From positions 48,956,501-49,020,500 of the forward strand of contig JARZZO010000006.1 of NCBI GenBank assembly GCA_030544215.1: a DNA stretch of 64,000 nucleotides, written 5' to 3'. The position numbers and the translations under genes were made by a program. This document shows positions 30,660 to 41,702 of the stretch, in pieces; within the stretch, counting starts at the first letter, position 1; every line of letters starts with the position of its first letter. Below the pieces are notes generated by a model that saw only the letters and a list, made by a program, of their open reading frames with translations, did no database searches and was not told the origin of the DNA. This DNA comes from Zantedeschia hybrid cultivar (Eukaryota > Streptophyta > Magnoliopsida > Alismatales > Araceae).

Positions 30660-31700
30660 ATGTCGTCACCTAACCCCCTTCGTTGCATACTTGATGCAAA
30701 CAAACTCACGGGACCTAATTATATTGACTGGTTACGCAACCTGAAGATTGTCCTCAAGTGTGAAAAGCTAGCCTATGTCCTTGATCAACCAGATCCAGTA
30801 CAACCCGGTGAAAATGCTAACGAGGATGAATTAATGATGTTTGAAAACTGGAAGGAGGACTCTGTCAAAGTCCAGTATTATATGCTTGGTTCAATGAACA
30901 ATGAACTACAACGACAACATGATAACATCGAACCTAAGTCCATTCTGAATCACCTACAAGAGTTGTTTGGTGAACAATCCAGAACAGAAAGATATGAGAT
31001 ATCTAAGAAATTGTTCAGGACCAGAATGAGTGAGGGCACATCTGTGCAAACTCATGTGCTCAAGATGATAGAATGGATTAAGAGGCTTGCAGTACTTGGC
31101 TTTGTTATGAACAATGACCTAAGCATCGACTTAATCCTACAGTCCCTTCCAGATTCATTTTCACAATTCATTATCAACTTCAATATGAACAAAATTGAAG
31201 TTACACTGGCTGAGCTGCTCAACATGTTGAAGACAGCAGAAGGCACTATCCAGAAAGATAAGCCACATGTAATGCTTATTGGTAAGACCAATAAGAAAAG
31301 AAAAGCTGGACAGACCTTTAAGAAAGGTAAGCCTAAGAAGCTAGTGAAAAGCAAACCGGCGGTTCAAAAGGACAAAGCTAAAGTCAATGATAAAGGTCAG
31401 TGTTTCCACTGCCATAAAGAAGGTCACTGGAATAGAAACTGCAAGATTTATCTAGCAGAAAAAACAAAGGAGAAGCTTAGTGAAGCTTCAGGTATACTCA
31501 TGATCGATCTTAACTTGTCTTATAGAGAATCAACATCTTGGGTATTAGATACTGGATGTGTTTCTCATATCTACAATAACTTGCAGGTGTTAACAAGTAA
31601 AAGAAGATTGAACCGCGGAGACGTGGATCTGAGACTTGGGAATGGAGCAAAAGTTGTTGCGTTAGCTGTGGGGACAGCAAGACTTCAGATGCCGTCATGA
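30660..31700 (+). CDS. Copia B gag with start of protease
   Basis: 346 codons from an ATG that begins MSSPNPLRCILDANKLTGPN, the usual copia gag N-terminus. A gag helical core covers about residues 20-200, a lysine-rich stretch about 205-245, and a zinc knuckle, CFHCHKEGHWNRNC, sits at 248-261. The protease active site follows at 294-300 as WVLDTGC, with the catalytic Asp intact. The frame is then closed by TGA at 31698-31700; downstream sequence continues in the same frame as protease end and integrase, so this is a nonsense mutation, not a natural end. Gag would form the particle and bind element RNA; protease would process the polyprotein. Start chosen because copia A aligns at the same ATG. 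Confidence 0.88.
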   Translation: MSSPNPLRCILDANKLTGPNYIDWLRNLKIVLKCEKLAYVLDQPDPVQPGENANEDELMMFENWKEDSVKVQYYMLGSMNNELQRQHDNIEPKSILNHLQELFGEQSRTERYEISKKLFRTRMSEGTSVQTHVLKMIEWIKRLAVLGFVMNNDLSIDLILQSLPDSFSQFIINFNMNKIEVTLAELLNMLKTAEGTIQKDKPHVMLIGKTNKKRKAGQTFKKGKPKKLVKSKPAVQKDKAKVNDKGQCFHCHKEGHWNRNCKIYLAEKTKEKLSEASGILMIDLNLSYRESTSWVLDTGCVSHIYNNLQVLTSKRRLNRGDVDLRLGNGAKVVALAVGTARLQMPS

Positions 31701-32890
31701 GACTCATTGGAACTAATAGATTGTTATTATGTTCCGACCATTATTAGGAATATCATATCTATTTCATGTTTAGATAAACAAGGATATTCTATGAAACTTG
31801 AGAATAAAGGTTGTTCCATTTATCAAGGAGACAAATTGTTTGCTTCTAGATATTTATTGAATGGATTATATTTACTTGATATTTCATATGATGTTTGTCT
31901 AGTAAATAAATCTCTTGAACGAGTAGATAAGGATGTGAACAAATCATACCTATGGCATTGTAGGCTCGGTCATATAAATGAGAACAGGATCATTAGGTTG
32001 GAAAAGAATGGATATCTTGATCCCTTTGATTATGAATCATTTGCAACTTGTGAAGCTTGTCTCATGGGAAAGATGACCAAAGCTCCATTCTCAGGACATG
32101 GAGAAAGAGCTAAGGACTTATTGGAACTAATACATAGTGATGTATGTGGTCCAATGTCCACTCATGCTATGGGTGGTTACTCATACTTCGTTTCATTTAC
32201 AGATGATTTCTCAAGATATGGCTATATATATTTAATGAAATATAAGTCAGAAGTCTTTGAGAAATTTAAAGAGTTTAAAAATGAAGTTGAGAACCAGACT
32301 GGAAAGAGTATCAAAACTCTTCGATCAGATCGAGTGGGTGAATACTTAAGTACAGATTTCACACAATATCTTAAAAATAATGGTATTTTGTCTCAGTGGA
32401 CTCCTCCCTATACACTACAATTAAATGTGTATCGGAAAGGAGAAATCGTACTCTATTAGATATGGTACGATCAATAATGAGTTATGCTAAACTTCCAATC
32501 TCTTTATGGGGATATGCACTGTTGACTGCTGCATATCTGTTGAACAAAGTTCCCAGTAAGTCAGTATCTTCCACTCCATATGAGATATGGAAAGGAAAGA
32601 AACAAGACTTTAAGCATGTTAGAGTATGGGGTTGTCCAGCACATGTCAAAAGACATGATCCAGACAAACTGGATTCCAGGACAGAAAAATGTAGATTTGT
32701 GGGATATCCAAAAGAGACTTTTGGATATTATTTCTATCAGCCCAGCGATCAAAGGGTGTTTGTCGCAAAAAGAGCTGTCTTCTTAGAGAAAGAATATCTT
32801 TCAAAAGAAGACAGTGGGAGCAAGATTGAACTGGAAGAAATTCTAGACTTACAAATCAACACTAGTTCATCTACTGAACCATTGACTTAA
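31701..32890 (+). pseudogene. Copia B protease end and integrase
   Basis: In frame with gag after the TGA, the chain reads ELIDCYYVP, then the integrase zinc region LWHCRLGHIN ... CEACLMGKM. The first catalytic Asp is in HSDVCGPM and the second in LRSDRVGEY (second Gly of the usual motif changed to Val). A single-base shift near 32425 moves the third catalytic residue, in SERRNRTLLDM, into another frame, open from 32396 to 32890. That frame contains VPSKSVSSTPYEIW, WGCPAHVK, and KEDSGSK before the RT linker. It ends at a TAA at 32888-32890. Integrase would join cDNA to the chromosome; the shift separates its catalytic residues. Confidence 0.85.
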
Positions 32891-34246
32891 GAACTTGTTC
32901 AAGATGATATACAAAAGGTTCGCAGATCAGGTAGAGTGCCTAGACAGCCTAAAAGATATGTTGGATGATGGCAAACCAAAAGTGCACTTAAATGAGGATG
33001 ATGATCCTCAAACCTACCAAGAAGCCATGAATAGTCAAGAATCAGAGAAATGGCAAGAGGCAATGAATTCAGAAATTCAGTCCATGTATGCCAACCAAGT
33101 TTGGAATTTGGTTAATCTGCCAGAAGGTATAATACCTATTGGCAGTAAATAGATCTTTAAAAGAAAGATCGGGGCAGATGGACAGATTGACACATACAAG
33201 GCAAGGCTGGTAGCAAAAGGATATCGTCAAAGGCAAGGCATTGACTATGACGAAACCTTTCTCCAGTTGCCATGATTAAGTCAATCAGAATACTTCTTGA
33301 TATCGCCGCATTCTATGATTATAAAATATGGCAAATGGATGTGAAAACAGCATTCGTTAACGAGAACCTTCAAGAAGAGGTGTATATGATATAACCTTAA
33401 GGATTCACTTCCAAAGAGCATTCAAGCAAGGTATGCAAGCTGCAAAGATCTATTTATGAATTAAAGCAGGCATCCCGAACTTGGAACTTAAGATTTGATG
33501 AAGCAATCAAATCTTATGACTTCATTAAGAATGAAGATGAACCTTGTGTATACAAAAAGACTAGTAGGAGCGCAGTTACCTTTTTGGTACTTTACATTGA
33601 TGACATTCTACTCATTGGGTATGATGTAGAAATGTTGTCGTCAGTAAAGACTTGGTTATCCAAAAACTTCTCCATGAAAGATTTGGGAGAAGCATCCTAT
33701 ATTCTGGGAATAAGGATCTATAGAGATAGGTCCAAAAGGATGCTTGGCTTATCCCAATCTATGTACATAGATACCATAGTCAAAAGGTTTGGCATGGAAA
33801 ATTCTAAGAGAGGTCTCGTTCCAATGAGGCATGGAATTTATCTCTCTAAAGGAATGTCTCCCAAGACACCTGAAGAGAAAACATACATGGATAGAGTTCC
33901 TTATGCCTCGGCAATAGGATCTATCATGTATGCAATGCTATGTACTAGGCTTGATGTGGCACACCCACTAAGTGTCACTAGTAGATATCAGGCTGATCTA
34001 GGTGAGGAACACTGGAAGGCGGTGAAATGTATCCTTAGATACTTAAGAAGGACTAAGGATCTATTTCTCGTCTATGGAAGAAACGGCTTGGAATTTCGAG
34101 GGTTTACTGACTCGAGTTTCCAGTCGGATATGGATGATAGCAAATCTTTGTCTGGATTTGTGTTCATGTTAAATGGAGGTGCAGTAAGTTCGAAAAGTTC
34201 CAAACAAGAAACAACTGCAGATTCGACGACTTAAGCAGAATACATT
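32891..34246 (+). pseudogene. Copia B reverse transcriptase/RNase H, broken and truncated
   Basis: Open piece 32895-33152 (EAMNSEIQSMYANQVWNLV), TAG at 33150, then ARLVAKGYRQRQGIDYDETF, a frameshift near 33265, MIKSIRILLDIAAFYDYKI, two stops near 33390-33400, and open frame 33584-34234. The polymerase box reads YIDDILL (33593-33604). Later motifs: GEASYILGIRI, YASAIGSIMYAM, RNase H FRGFTDSSFQSD and SGFVFMLNGGAVSS. A TAA at 34232-34234 is followed by AEYI, and then the sequence switches to non-element DNA at 34247. The RNase H end and the PPT are therefore lost. Confidence 0.87.
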
Positions 34247-34347
34247 GCTTTCCTTCTCAGATGGTAGACTCTTTTCTCGACGTAAGGACTGGTACTTGAA
34301 TATGCATGTAAGGAGCGCATTCATGAGCACTAGCTGATAGAATTGGG
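34247..34347 (+). repeat. 101-bp copy of the left flank before the 3' LTR
   Basis: Matches 26464-26564, the DNA just upstream of the 5' LTR, with one visible difference (GGATTGG versus GGACTGG). In both places it abuts the LTR start. It replaces the expected RNase H end and polypurine tract. Confidence 0.92.
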
Positions 34348-34851
34348 TGTCCTCAAAGCCAATCATTGTACATTCTAGTTCAGATTATTAATAAAGGCAA
34401 TTATTTCTTCATTTATAGTTCTTGCAAATTAACTATCGTAATGAAGGTCCGTAGACAAATGTATGGGATATTGAATCATGATGAGATCATGATAGTGAGA
34501 TCAATATCCTCAGTCACTTGTCTTAAACAGTTCTCGGTCATAGGATATTTGAGATGGACATTAAATATCCGATAAGATCGACACAAGTTATATCTGCTCA
34601 TGTGATGAGGGTGAATGATTTCACATTCACTCGTGTGGTGACACTAAGATAAACTTGTGGGTGCTCATTAGAGAATGAGTTCACTGAACAGACCCAAATA
34701 AGAATTCATGGATGGTAATTATACCTATTAGTCAACCAGGGAATTCAATCGTTGCAGTAGCACAGTTGGTCCTTTGACCTAAGTCACCAATGATACCTTG
34801 TTTGTAGACCATTGTGTCTTGATTCTCTGACTTGTGGACTTTAACCATTAA
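34348..34851 (+). repeat. Copia B 3' LTR, piece 1
   Basis: TGTCCTCAAAGCC start; matches 26565 onward. Split by the solo LTR at a TTAAC CATTAA site; continues at 37580 after the ATTAA duplication. Confidence 0.92.
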
Positions 34852-34940
34852 TGTAAGGACTGAGGTTTCGGGTTCAGTATTCGGGTCGGGTTCAGGCCGG
34901 AACCCCTGGTTTCGACCCTGAGGGGTCTTGAGATTTCTGA

Positions 34941-36185
34941 CTGAATGACGTCTGCACTGCTCGACGTCTTTCAAAAGACGTCTGTCTATGTAGACGCCAT
35001 TTAAGTCTGCTTTCTGTTGTGCCACGTGTGCGCCACGTGGGCGGGTTTCGGGCCGCGAGAGTACGGCCCCTGTCACATCGTCTGAACGGCGTCCATATTG
35101 GTCGACGCGATTTAGACTGCGACCTCTGCGATGTCAGTGTACGGCGCCAGAGCGTTGTCAGTACGGCCTGTCTTGTCGTCTGAACGGCGTCCGTGGTGAG
35201 CGACGCGTTTCAGACCGCTGTCAGTACGGCCCGTCCTGTCAGACTGATTGGCGTCTGCCTCGATCGACGCGTTTTAGCCAGATTCAGATTGACCCCACGA
35301 GCCTCCCCTTCTTTCCCTCATTCTTCGCCTCCACTCTCTCTCTCTTCGCCCTCTTCGCCCTCCTTTCTCCCTTCCCTTCCTCTTCTTCCTCTTCCATCAC
35401 TCCAATACCTCCTTACCTCTCACCTCTACCTCCACCACTTCCTTCGCGGCGTTCCATTCTCCGGACGGCGGCCGACGTCCCGGCGGAGTGGCGGCGTCCT
35501 CGAGGGTACCGGCAGCGGTCTGCGGTGCGGCGGGTCGGCGGGACGGAGCTTGGAGGAGTTCAAGAACCGGTAGGGGGACGAACCTTGCATGGACTGTGAA
35601 TGTGTTGCTCGTGATTCCTTGGCATGGCATGATATGTTTTGGGTTAGACTGAGCATGTTTAGGGGGTGTTCTTGTGGGAATGGCCGTGTTAAGGATTGCG
35701 GAATTGTAGCATGCTTGTGATAGTCGATTTCCCTTTTCCTCCCCCTTCTGTTTTGGGGCATTTTCGGGGTGTTTGGGGTTAAGGGAGAAACCCTCGGATC
35801 GAACCAGGGAACCAGGTTTCTGGCGCTAAACGGCGTCGTGCCTGGTTGACGCCTTTTAGAAGGACGTCAGGGCAGTACGACGCCTTTTAGGGCAGAAACC
35901 TCCATGTTCGAGGTTTTACGAGTTCGGGGTTCTGACGGTAAAAGACGTCATGTATGGACGACGCCTTTTAGAAGGATGTCGGACCATCATGACGCCTTTT
36001 AGGCAGGGAATCGCCCCGACTGAGGCTTCTGCAAATCTGGAATTTCGGTGTGAATGGCGTCTGTAGACTCTGACGCGTTTTAAAGGGCGGCTTCCCAGGT
36101 GGACGTGTTTTAAGGCATAATCTGTTTTAATTGAACCTGTTTGAGGGGCTTGAATGACGTCGACCTCAGTCGACGCGATTCAAGA
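34941..36185 (+). repeat. GCGTC-N10-GACGC dyad array (solo LTR 34852)
   Basis: About twelve dyads with a constant 10-bp spacer; the last one (36157-36176) lies inside a longer near-palindrome CTTGAAT...ATTCAAG. Confidence 0.8.
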
Positions 36186-36896
36186 CAGAATTGCTTAACT
36201 CCTGTTATTTAACACATGTTTCACGGTTGAATGGTTCGAATGCATGCTTTAAGTTATATACTGAGACTGAGGACTTCTGCGTGAATGGAATTACATCATG
36301 TTGTGGGTGTGTGTGCTTATGCGAATATGGAATCGGAATGACTGTGGTTTACGTTTGTCACCATAGGCCGATGGGGACAGGGCCATGGTGTCTGTGAGGC
36401 ATTGTGCCGTACCGGTGGGGGAGGGGTACATGTTGTGTTTTACCTTTGGCTGAGGGAAGCAGAACCACCTTGAGCCCGTCGGACCGGAGTAGCCGGTGCG
36501 CTATCCGAGGGGTTGCTGTTTGGTCTCAGCGGGTCGAGGTTTCCCTGTTTGTCGTGGCAGCTTCCGGCGCGTTTCTTGCTGTGGAGCTGGTTGTGGTACT
36601 GTTGGAGTTGTTTTACCCCTGTAGCCACTGGGCCTGATGTGACCTTTGATCAAGGTTACGAGTGGTACCCTTCGCCCTTTGGCCTGACGCAGCCCGGGAG
36701 GTTAGGGTTGTGGGTAGTTCCTGTAGCTTCGGCATGACGGGGGTTCGCCGGTCCCCAGGGCCCTCCTGAAGCGCCGAGGCCTGCTGTGGAGGCAATCCGG
36801 TCGGTAAGACAGTAGTCTAGACTGCTTGTGTGCACACGTGGCTGGGCAGTGGTGGTACACTGGTCCCAGCTAGTCCTAGTTTGACTCACTGCCTCA

Positions 36897-36924
36897 CCCT
36901 ACAGTGCCCCGGAACACTGTAGGG
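36897..36924 (+). other. 10-bp inverted repeat in LTR
   Basis: CCCTACAGTG, 8-base loop CCCCGGAA, CACTGTAGGG. Identical copies at 39831-39858 and 44027-44054 in the gag-only element LTRs; a degenerate minus-strand version is at about 50725-50752 in LTR4. Confidence 0.7.
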
Positions 36925-37579
36925 GCGGACAGGCGTGAGTAGTGGTGGTATGTTGGGAGGCGACGTTTGACTTCGGTCGACAGTGTGGTTCAGTCGCTTT
37001 GTGGACTTTAGCTGTGAGACGTGACTTTGTGTTGGGTTCTTCGGGTTACTTAGAACTGTTCCTGCTACACTGCTTACGCGTATGTTTCATATCAGGTTTG
37101 GGTGCCAGGTTTACTGCTTTACTTAATTGCCATATATCCGTATTGTTGCACTTGTGAGTGTGTGAGTGGGAGGCAGGGGATCGGATGATCCCTACTGAGC
37201 CCAATTCTGGTGTGGCTCACTCCCTGCGGTTTCAGGTATGGACCTCGCGGCGTGTGGTGGCGTGTGGTGTCTTCTTGGTGTGCGGACCAGCAGCTGTCTC
37301 AGTTTCGGGGTATGCCCCGATGTTGTTGTACTTTCCTTCTGCCTGTACTTATTTAATTTGCTGGACCATGTAATTATTGTTGGACTGTATACGGACATTG
37401 TTATCTTCCTTCCTGCGCACTTGTTATACCTTTGTAGTCCGTGTGATTGTTATATTTAGCCTTGTTTAGCGCTTACTCCTCCAGATGTGTTGTGTGAGAT
37501 CCGGGTGTGAACCCACAGTTAATGGGCCGACATCCATTTTGTGACCGGGTCTCCGGTCATAGGATGGCAGGTCGTTACA

Positions 37580-37770
37580 ATTAAGCCCACGATAGTCAGT
37601 CTCTCAGATACAGTGGAAAGCTTGCGAAGGTAATTGAGTGAACAACAAGGGATTACTCACTCTTGGTATAAGACTGGAGAGAGAATGTCCTATGGATGTG
37701 TACACAGAAATCCCTGGCCAGGGTCAAATGAAAGAGATGTCTTTCTAGAAATTAACTGAGTATTGGAATC
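37580..37770 (+). repeat. Copia B 3' LTR, piece 2
   Basis: Matches 27065-27255 of the 5' LTR; ends at the GAATC target site of the gag-only element. Confidence 0.92.
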
Positions 37771-37861
37771 TGTAATGACTGAGACTTCGGGTTCTGTATT
37801 CGGGTCGGGTTCTGGCCGGATCCCCTGGTTTGGACCCTGGAGGGGTCTTGAGATTTCTGGC

Positions 37862-39119
37862 TGAATGGCGTCAACAGTGCTCGACGCCTTTCAAAAGGCG
37901 TCAGGGTGTGTGGACGCCATTTAGGTCTCCTGGTTGTTGTGCCACGTGTGCGCCACGTGGGCGGGTTTCGGGCCGCGAGAGTACGGCCCCTGTCAGATTT
38001 GTCTGAACGGCGTCCAGCTCGGTCGACGCGTTTCAGACTGCGACACCTGCGGTGTCAGAGTACGGCGCCAGAGCGTTGTCAGTACGGCCTGTCTTGTCGT
38101 CTGAACGGCGTCCGCGGTGGGCGACGCGTTTCAGAGCGGTGTCGGTACGGCCGTCCTGTCAGACTGATAGGCGTCTGCCTCGATCGACGCGTTTTAGCGG
38201 GATTCTGGTTGACCCCGCGAGCCTCCCCTTCTTTCCCTCATTCTCACCTTCACACTCTCTCTCCTCACCCTCTCCGCGCTCTCCGACGCTCTTCCTTCCC
38301 TTCCCTTCCCTTCCCTTCCTTTCCTCTTCTTCCTCTTCCACCACTCCAACACCACCTTACCTCTCACCTCTACCTCCACCACCTCCTTCGCGGCGTTCCC
38401 TTCTCCGGACGGCGGCCGACGTCTCGGCGGAGTGGCGGCGTCATCGAGGGTACCGGCGGCGGTGTGCGGTGCGGCGGGACGGCGGCACGGAGCTTGGCGG
38501 AGTTCGAGAACCGGTAGGGGGACGAAACCTTGCATGTGTGCTCGTTTGCTTCTTGGCGTGATAGGGCGTGCTTGGGGTTAGATTGAGCATGTTTAGGAGG
38601 ATTCCTTGTGGGAATGGTGGTGCTTGTGGACTCGGTTTCGTAGCATGCTTGTGATGGTTGGACTTCTCTTCTTCTCCTTTTGGTTTTGGGGCTTTTTCGG
38701 GGTGCCTGGGGTTCAAGGGTGTGACCCTCGGGTCGAACCAGGAAACCTGGTTTCTGGCACTGAATGGCGTCGTGCCTGGTCGATGCCTTTCCGAAAGACG
38801 TCTGATCAGTACGACGCGTTTTAGGGCAGAAACCTCCCTGTGCGAGGTTTCCTGAGTTAGGGGTTCTGCGCTAAATGACGTCATGGATGGACGACGCCTT
38901 TCAGAAGGACGTCGGGCCATCATGACGCCATTTAGGCAGGAAATGCCCCCGTTTAAGTGTTCTGCAATCTGGATTTCTGGGTTGAATGGCGTCGAGACAC
39001 CCAGATGAGTTTTAAAAGGCGACTTCAACGGTGGACGCGTTTTAAGAGATAATCTGGCTTTTAATAAACCTGTCTAAGGGTCTTGAATGGCGTCGACCTC
39101 GGTCGACGCGATTCAAGAC
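37862..39119 (+). repeat. GCGTC-N10-GACGC dyad array (5' LTR)
   Basis: About twelve units, from 37868-37887 to 39090-39109, each with a 10-bp spacer; positions match those in the 3' LTR. Confidence 0.82.
37943..37959 (+). promoter_or_regulatory. Twin G-boxes
   Basis: Two CACGTG cores 11 bp apart, conserved in every plus-strand LTR of this type (one core is CACGTA at 48275). G-boxes bind plant bZIP and bHLH factors; use as the LTR enhancer is inferred. Confidence 0.55.
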
Positions 39120-40512
39120 AGGAATGCTTAAACTCTGTTATTTCGTGTATGTTTCACGGTGGGATGGTTCAAAGGCATGTTTTATGATGTACACTGAGAC
39201 TGAGGACTTCTGTGTGAATGGAATTGCAGCATATTATGTGTGTGTGTGTGCCTATACGACTGTGGATCGTTGTGACTGTGGTTTCCGTATGTCACCATGG
39301 ACCGATGGGGACAGGGTCATGGTGTCTGTGAGGCATTGTGCCGTACCGGTGGAAGAAGGGGTACATGTTGTGTTTTACCTCTGGGTGAGGGAGGCAGGAT
39401 CGCCTTGAGCCCGACGGGCCGGAGTAGGTGGTGTGCTATCCGAGGGGTCGCTGTTTGTCCTCAGCGGGTCGGGGTTTCCCTGTTTGTTGTGACAGCTTCC
39501 GGCGCGTTTCTTGCTGTGGAGCTGGTTGTGTTACTGGTGGGAGTTGGTTTACCCTTTAGCCACTGGGCCTGATGTGACCTTTGATCAAGGTTACGAGTGG
39601 TACCCTTAGCCCTTTGGCCTGACGCAGCCCGGGAGAGTTGGGTTTGTGGGTAGTTCCTGTAGCTTCGGCTTGACGGGGGTTCGCCGGTCCCCAGGGCCCT
39701 CCTGAAGCGCTGAGGCCTAGCGTGGAGGCAATCCGGTGGTAGGACAGTAGTCTAGACTGCTTGTGTGCACACGTGGCTGGCAGTGGCGGTACACTGAGTC
39801 CAGCTAGTCCTAGTTTGACTCACTGCCTCACCCTACAGTGCCCCGGAACACTGTAGGGGTGGACAGGCGTGAGTAGTGGTGGTAGTGTTGGGAGGCGACG
39901 TTCGACTTCGGTCGACAGTGTGGTTTAGTCGCTTCGTGGATTTTGACTGTGAGTCGTGACTCTGTGTTGGGTTCTTCGGGTTACTTAGAATGGTTCTTGT
40001 TACACTGCTTACCGTGCGTTTCATATCAGAGTTGGGTGCTATGTTTACTGCTTTACTTAAATTGCCATATATTCCTGTTGTTACACTTGTGGGTGTGTGA
40101 GTGGGAGGCAGGGGATCGGATGATCCCTACTGAGCCCATTTCTGGTGTGGCTCACTCCCTGCGGTTTCAGGTGTGGACCTCGCGGCGCGTGGAGGCGTGT
40201 GGTGCCTTCTTGGTGTGCGGACCAGCAGCTGTCCTTGTTCCGGGGTATGCCCCGATGTTGTTGTACTTCCTTCTGCCTGTACTTATTTAATTGTTGGACA
40301 TGTAATTATTGTTGGACTGTATACGGACATTGTTATTTTTCCTTCCCGCGCACTTGCTTACCTTGTAGTCCGTGTGATTGTTATATTTAGCCTTGTTTAG
40401 CACTTACTCCTCCAGACGTGTTGTGTGAGATCCGGGTGTGAACCCGCAGTTAATGGGCCGACATCCATTTAGTGACCGGGTCTCCGGTCATAGGATGGCG
40501 GGTCGTTACAGT

Positions 40513-40524
40513 TGGTATCAGAGC
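40513..40524 (+). other. Primer binding site, gag-only element
   Basis: TGGTATCAGAGC, two bases after the 5' LTR; initiator tRNA-Met complement. Confidence 0.88.
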
Positions 40525-40664
40525 TCAGTCTGGTCGAGTATGTGATAAACTGGGTTAGATATTATAGTCCAACAATAAGTGCGAGTCTGTACAGGCGATG
40601 GCTGCTGGTGTAGATTGATAGGATTTGACGTATTTTGGTTCGATTTGCGTGTTGTGGAGCAGCG

Positions 40665-41702
40665 ATGGCGCCGAAGCGGAGAGCTCCGGTGGCTCTGGCT
40701 GCAAGAGCAGATGGTGGTGGTTCGAGGGCAGAAGGCCATGATGTGGATCGTTTCATGGAAGCCTTGATTGGGGCTATGGCTAGATATCAGCAGAGGGATG
40801 GAACTGAGGGGTCCAGTTCCCGAGGTGGCCATTCTACGGTGGTGGAGCGGTTCTTGAAGCTGAAGCCCCCTTCTTTCACGGGTCAACCTGTTCCAGATAC
40901 GGCAGCTCAGTGGATTAAGGAAGTGGAGAAGGTGTTTGATGTTCTAGAATGTGCTGAGAGTGACAAGACCTTGTTGGCAACCTACTTGCTGAAGGGCGAT
41001 GCTTATGATTGGTGGGTTACCATCAAGGGGTTGATGTTTCCAGATAGGTCCTTGAGGGAGATTCCTTGGGAAGGCTTTGTGAGAGAGTTTAGTGGGCAGT
41101 ACCTTCCGAGGCATGTTCGCAGGGCCAAGGAAAGGGAGTTTATGGAATTAGTGCTGGGTGATATGTCAGTTCTAGACTATCAGATGAAATTTGTGGCCCT
41201 GGGAAGGTTTGCTCCACACATATCTGAGCGTGAGGATCTGAGGACGGAGAAATTCGTGGATGGACTTCGGCATGATTTGAGGGAGTTTGTGGCGGCCCAT
41301 TGTTGTAGGGATTTGGCATCAGCGGTTCAATGCGCGACAGCAGTGGAGATGCAGTTCCAACACACGGCGAGGGAATCGGAGCATTCAGCACGAGAGAAGC
41401 AGCCTAGCAGGGATAGATCAGCGGCCTTCTCGGCAGGCGGTTCGAGTTCGTTCGAGGTCGAGTTTCAGGAGGCACCTTATGAGGAAGAGGATGGTTCGGT
41501 TCAGCAGATGGAGACAGAGGACGGCTGGCAGCAGGAGGCGAGGCGGGACACTGCGGATCGTTGTCCCCGTTGTGGCAGGTTTCATGGCAACAGGATATGT
41601 CCCTTGATCACTGGTAGTTGTTTTGCCTGTGGTAGGAAGGGACATCTCGTGAGGAACTGTCCCCAGAAGAACAAGGCAGGTCAGGGACCGAGCGGTGAAT
41701 AG
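40665..41702 (+). CDS. Intact Ty3/gypsy gag of gag-only element
   Basis: 345 codons from ATG at 40665 (MAPKRRAPVA); the same first residues start the relatives at 18214 and, similarly, 24165, so this ATG is preferred over one 30 bp upstream. The retrotrans_gag core includes VERFLKLKPPSFTGQ, AYDWWVTIKG, IPWEGFVREFSGQYLP and MSVLDYQMKFVALGRF. Near the C-terminus are two Cys/His motifs, CPRCGRFHGNRIC (about residues 300-312) and CFACGRKGHLVRNC (about 319-332). The product would assemble particles and package RNA. No stop or shift interrupts it. It ends KAGQGPSGE; no protease follows. Confidence 0.93.
   Translation: MAPKRRAPVALAARADGGGSRAEGHDVDRFMEALIGAMARYQQRDGTEGSSSRGGHSTVVERFLKLKPPSFTGQPVPDTAAQWIKEVEKVFDVLECAESDKTLLATYLLKGDAYDWWVTIKGLMFPDRSLREIPWEGFVREFSGQYLPRHVRRAKEREFMELVLGDMSVLDYQMKFVALGRFAPHISEREDLRTEKFVDGLRHDLREFVAAHCCRDLASAVQCATAVEMQFQHTARESEHSAREKQPSRDRSAAFSAGGSSSFEVEFQEAPYEEEDGSVQQMETEDGWQQEARRDTADRCPRCGRFHGNRICPLITGSCFACGRKGHLVRNCPQKNKAGQGPSGE

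Larger units (their letters stand above)
34852..37579 (+). mobile_element. Solo Tekay-type LTR with ATTAA duplication
   Basis: TGTAAGGACTGAGG to ...GGCAGGTCGTTACA, 2728 bp, flanked by ATTAA (34847-34851 and 37580-37584). Twin G-boxes at 35023-35028 and 35034-35039, pyrimidine tract about 35295-35440, dyad array 34941-36185, 10-bp hairpin 36897-36924, and CGGGG-TATG-CCCCG at 37306-37319. Closely related to the LTRs of the gag-only element. The copia site without it is visible at about 27063. Confidence 0.95.
37771..40510 (+). repeat. 5' LTR of gag-only element
   Basis: TGTAATGACTGAG to GGCGGGTCGTTACA, 2740 bp. G-boxes at 37943-37948 and 37954-37959, dyad array 37862-39119, pyrimidine tract about 38220-38350, 10-bp hairpin 39831-39858, CGGGG-TATG-CCCCG at 40241-40254. 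Long open frames on both strands near 37906-38561 and 38441-39028 arise from tract and dyad composition. Confidence 0.95.

Noticed and set aside
37906..39028. Long overlapping open frames on both strands in LTRs (up to about 200 codons), repeated at 42117-43224
   Set aside because: They lie over the pyrimidine tract and dyad array, occur on both strands, have low-complexity Ser/Pro/Arg content and no motif. They recur only because the LTR is duplicated.
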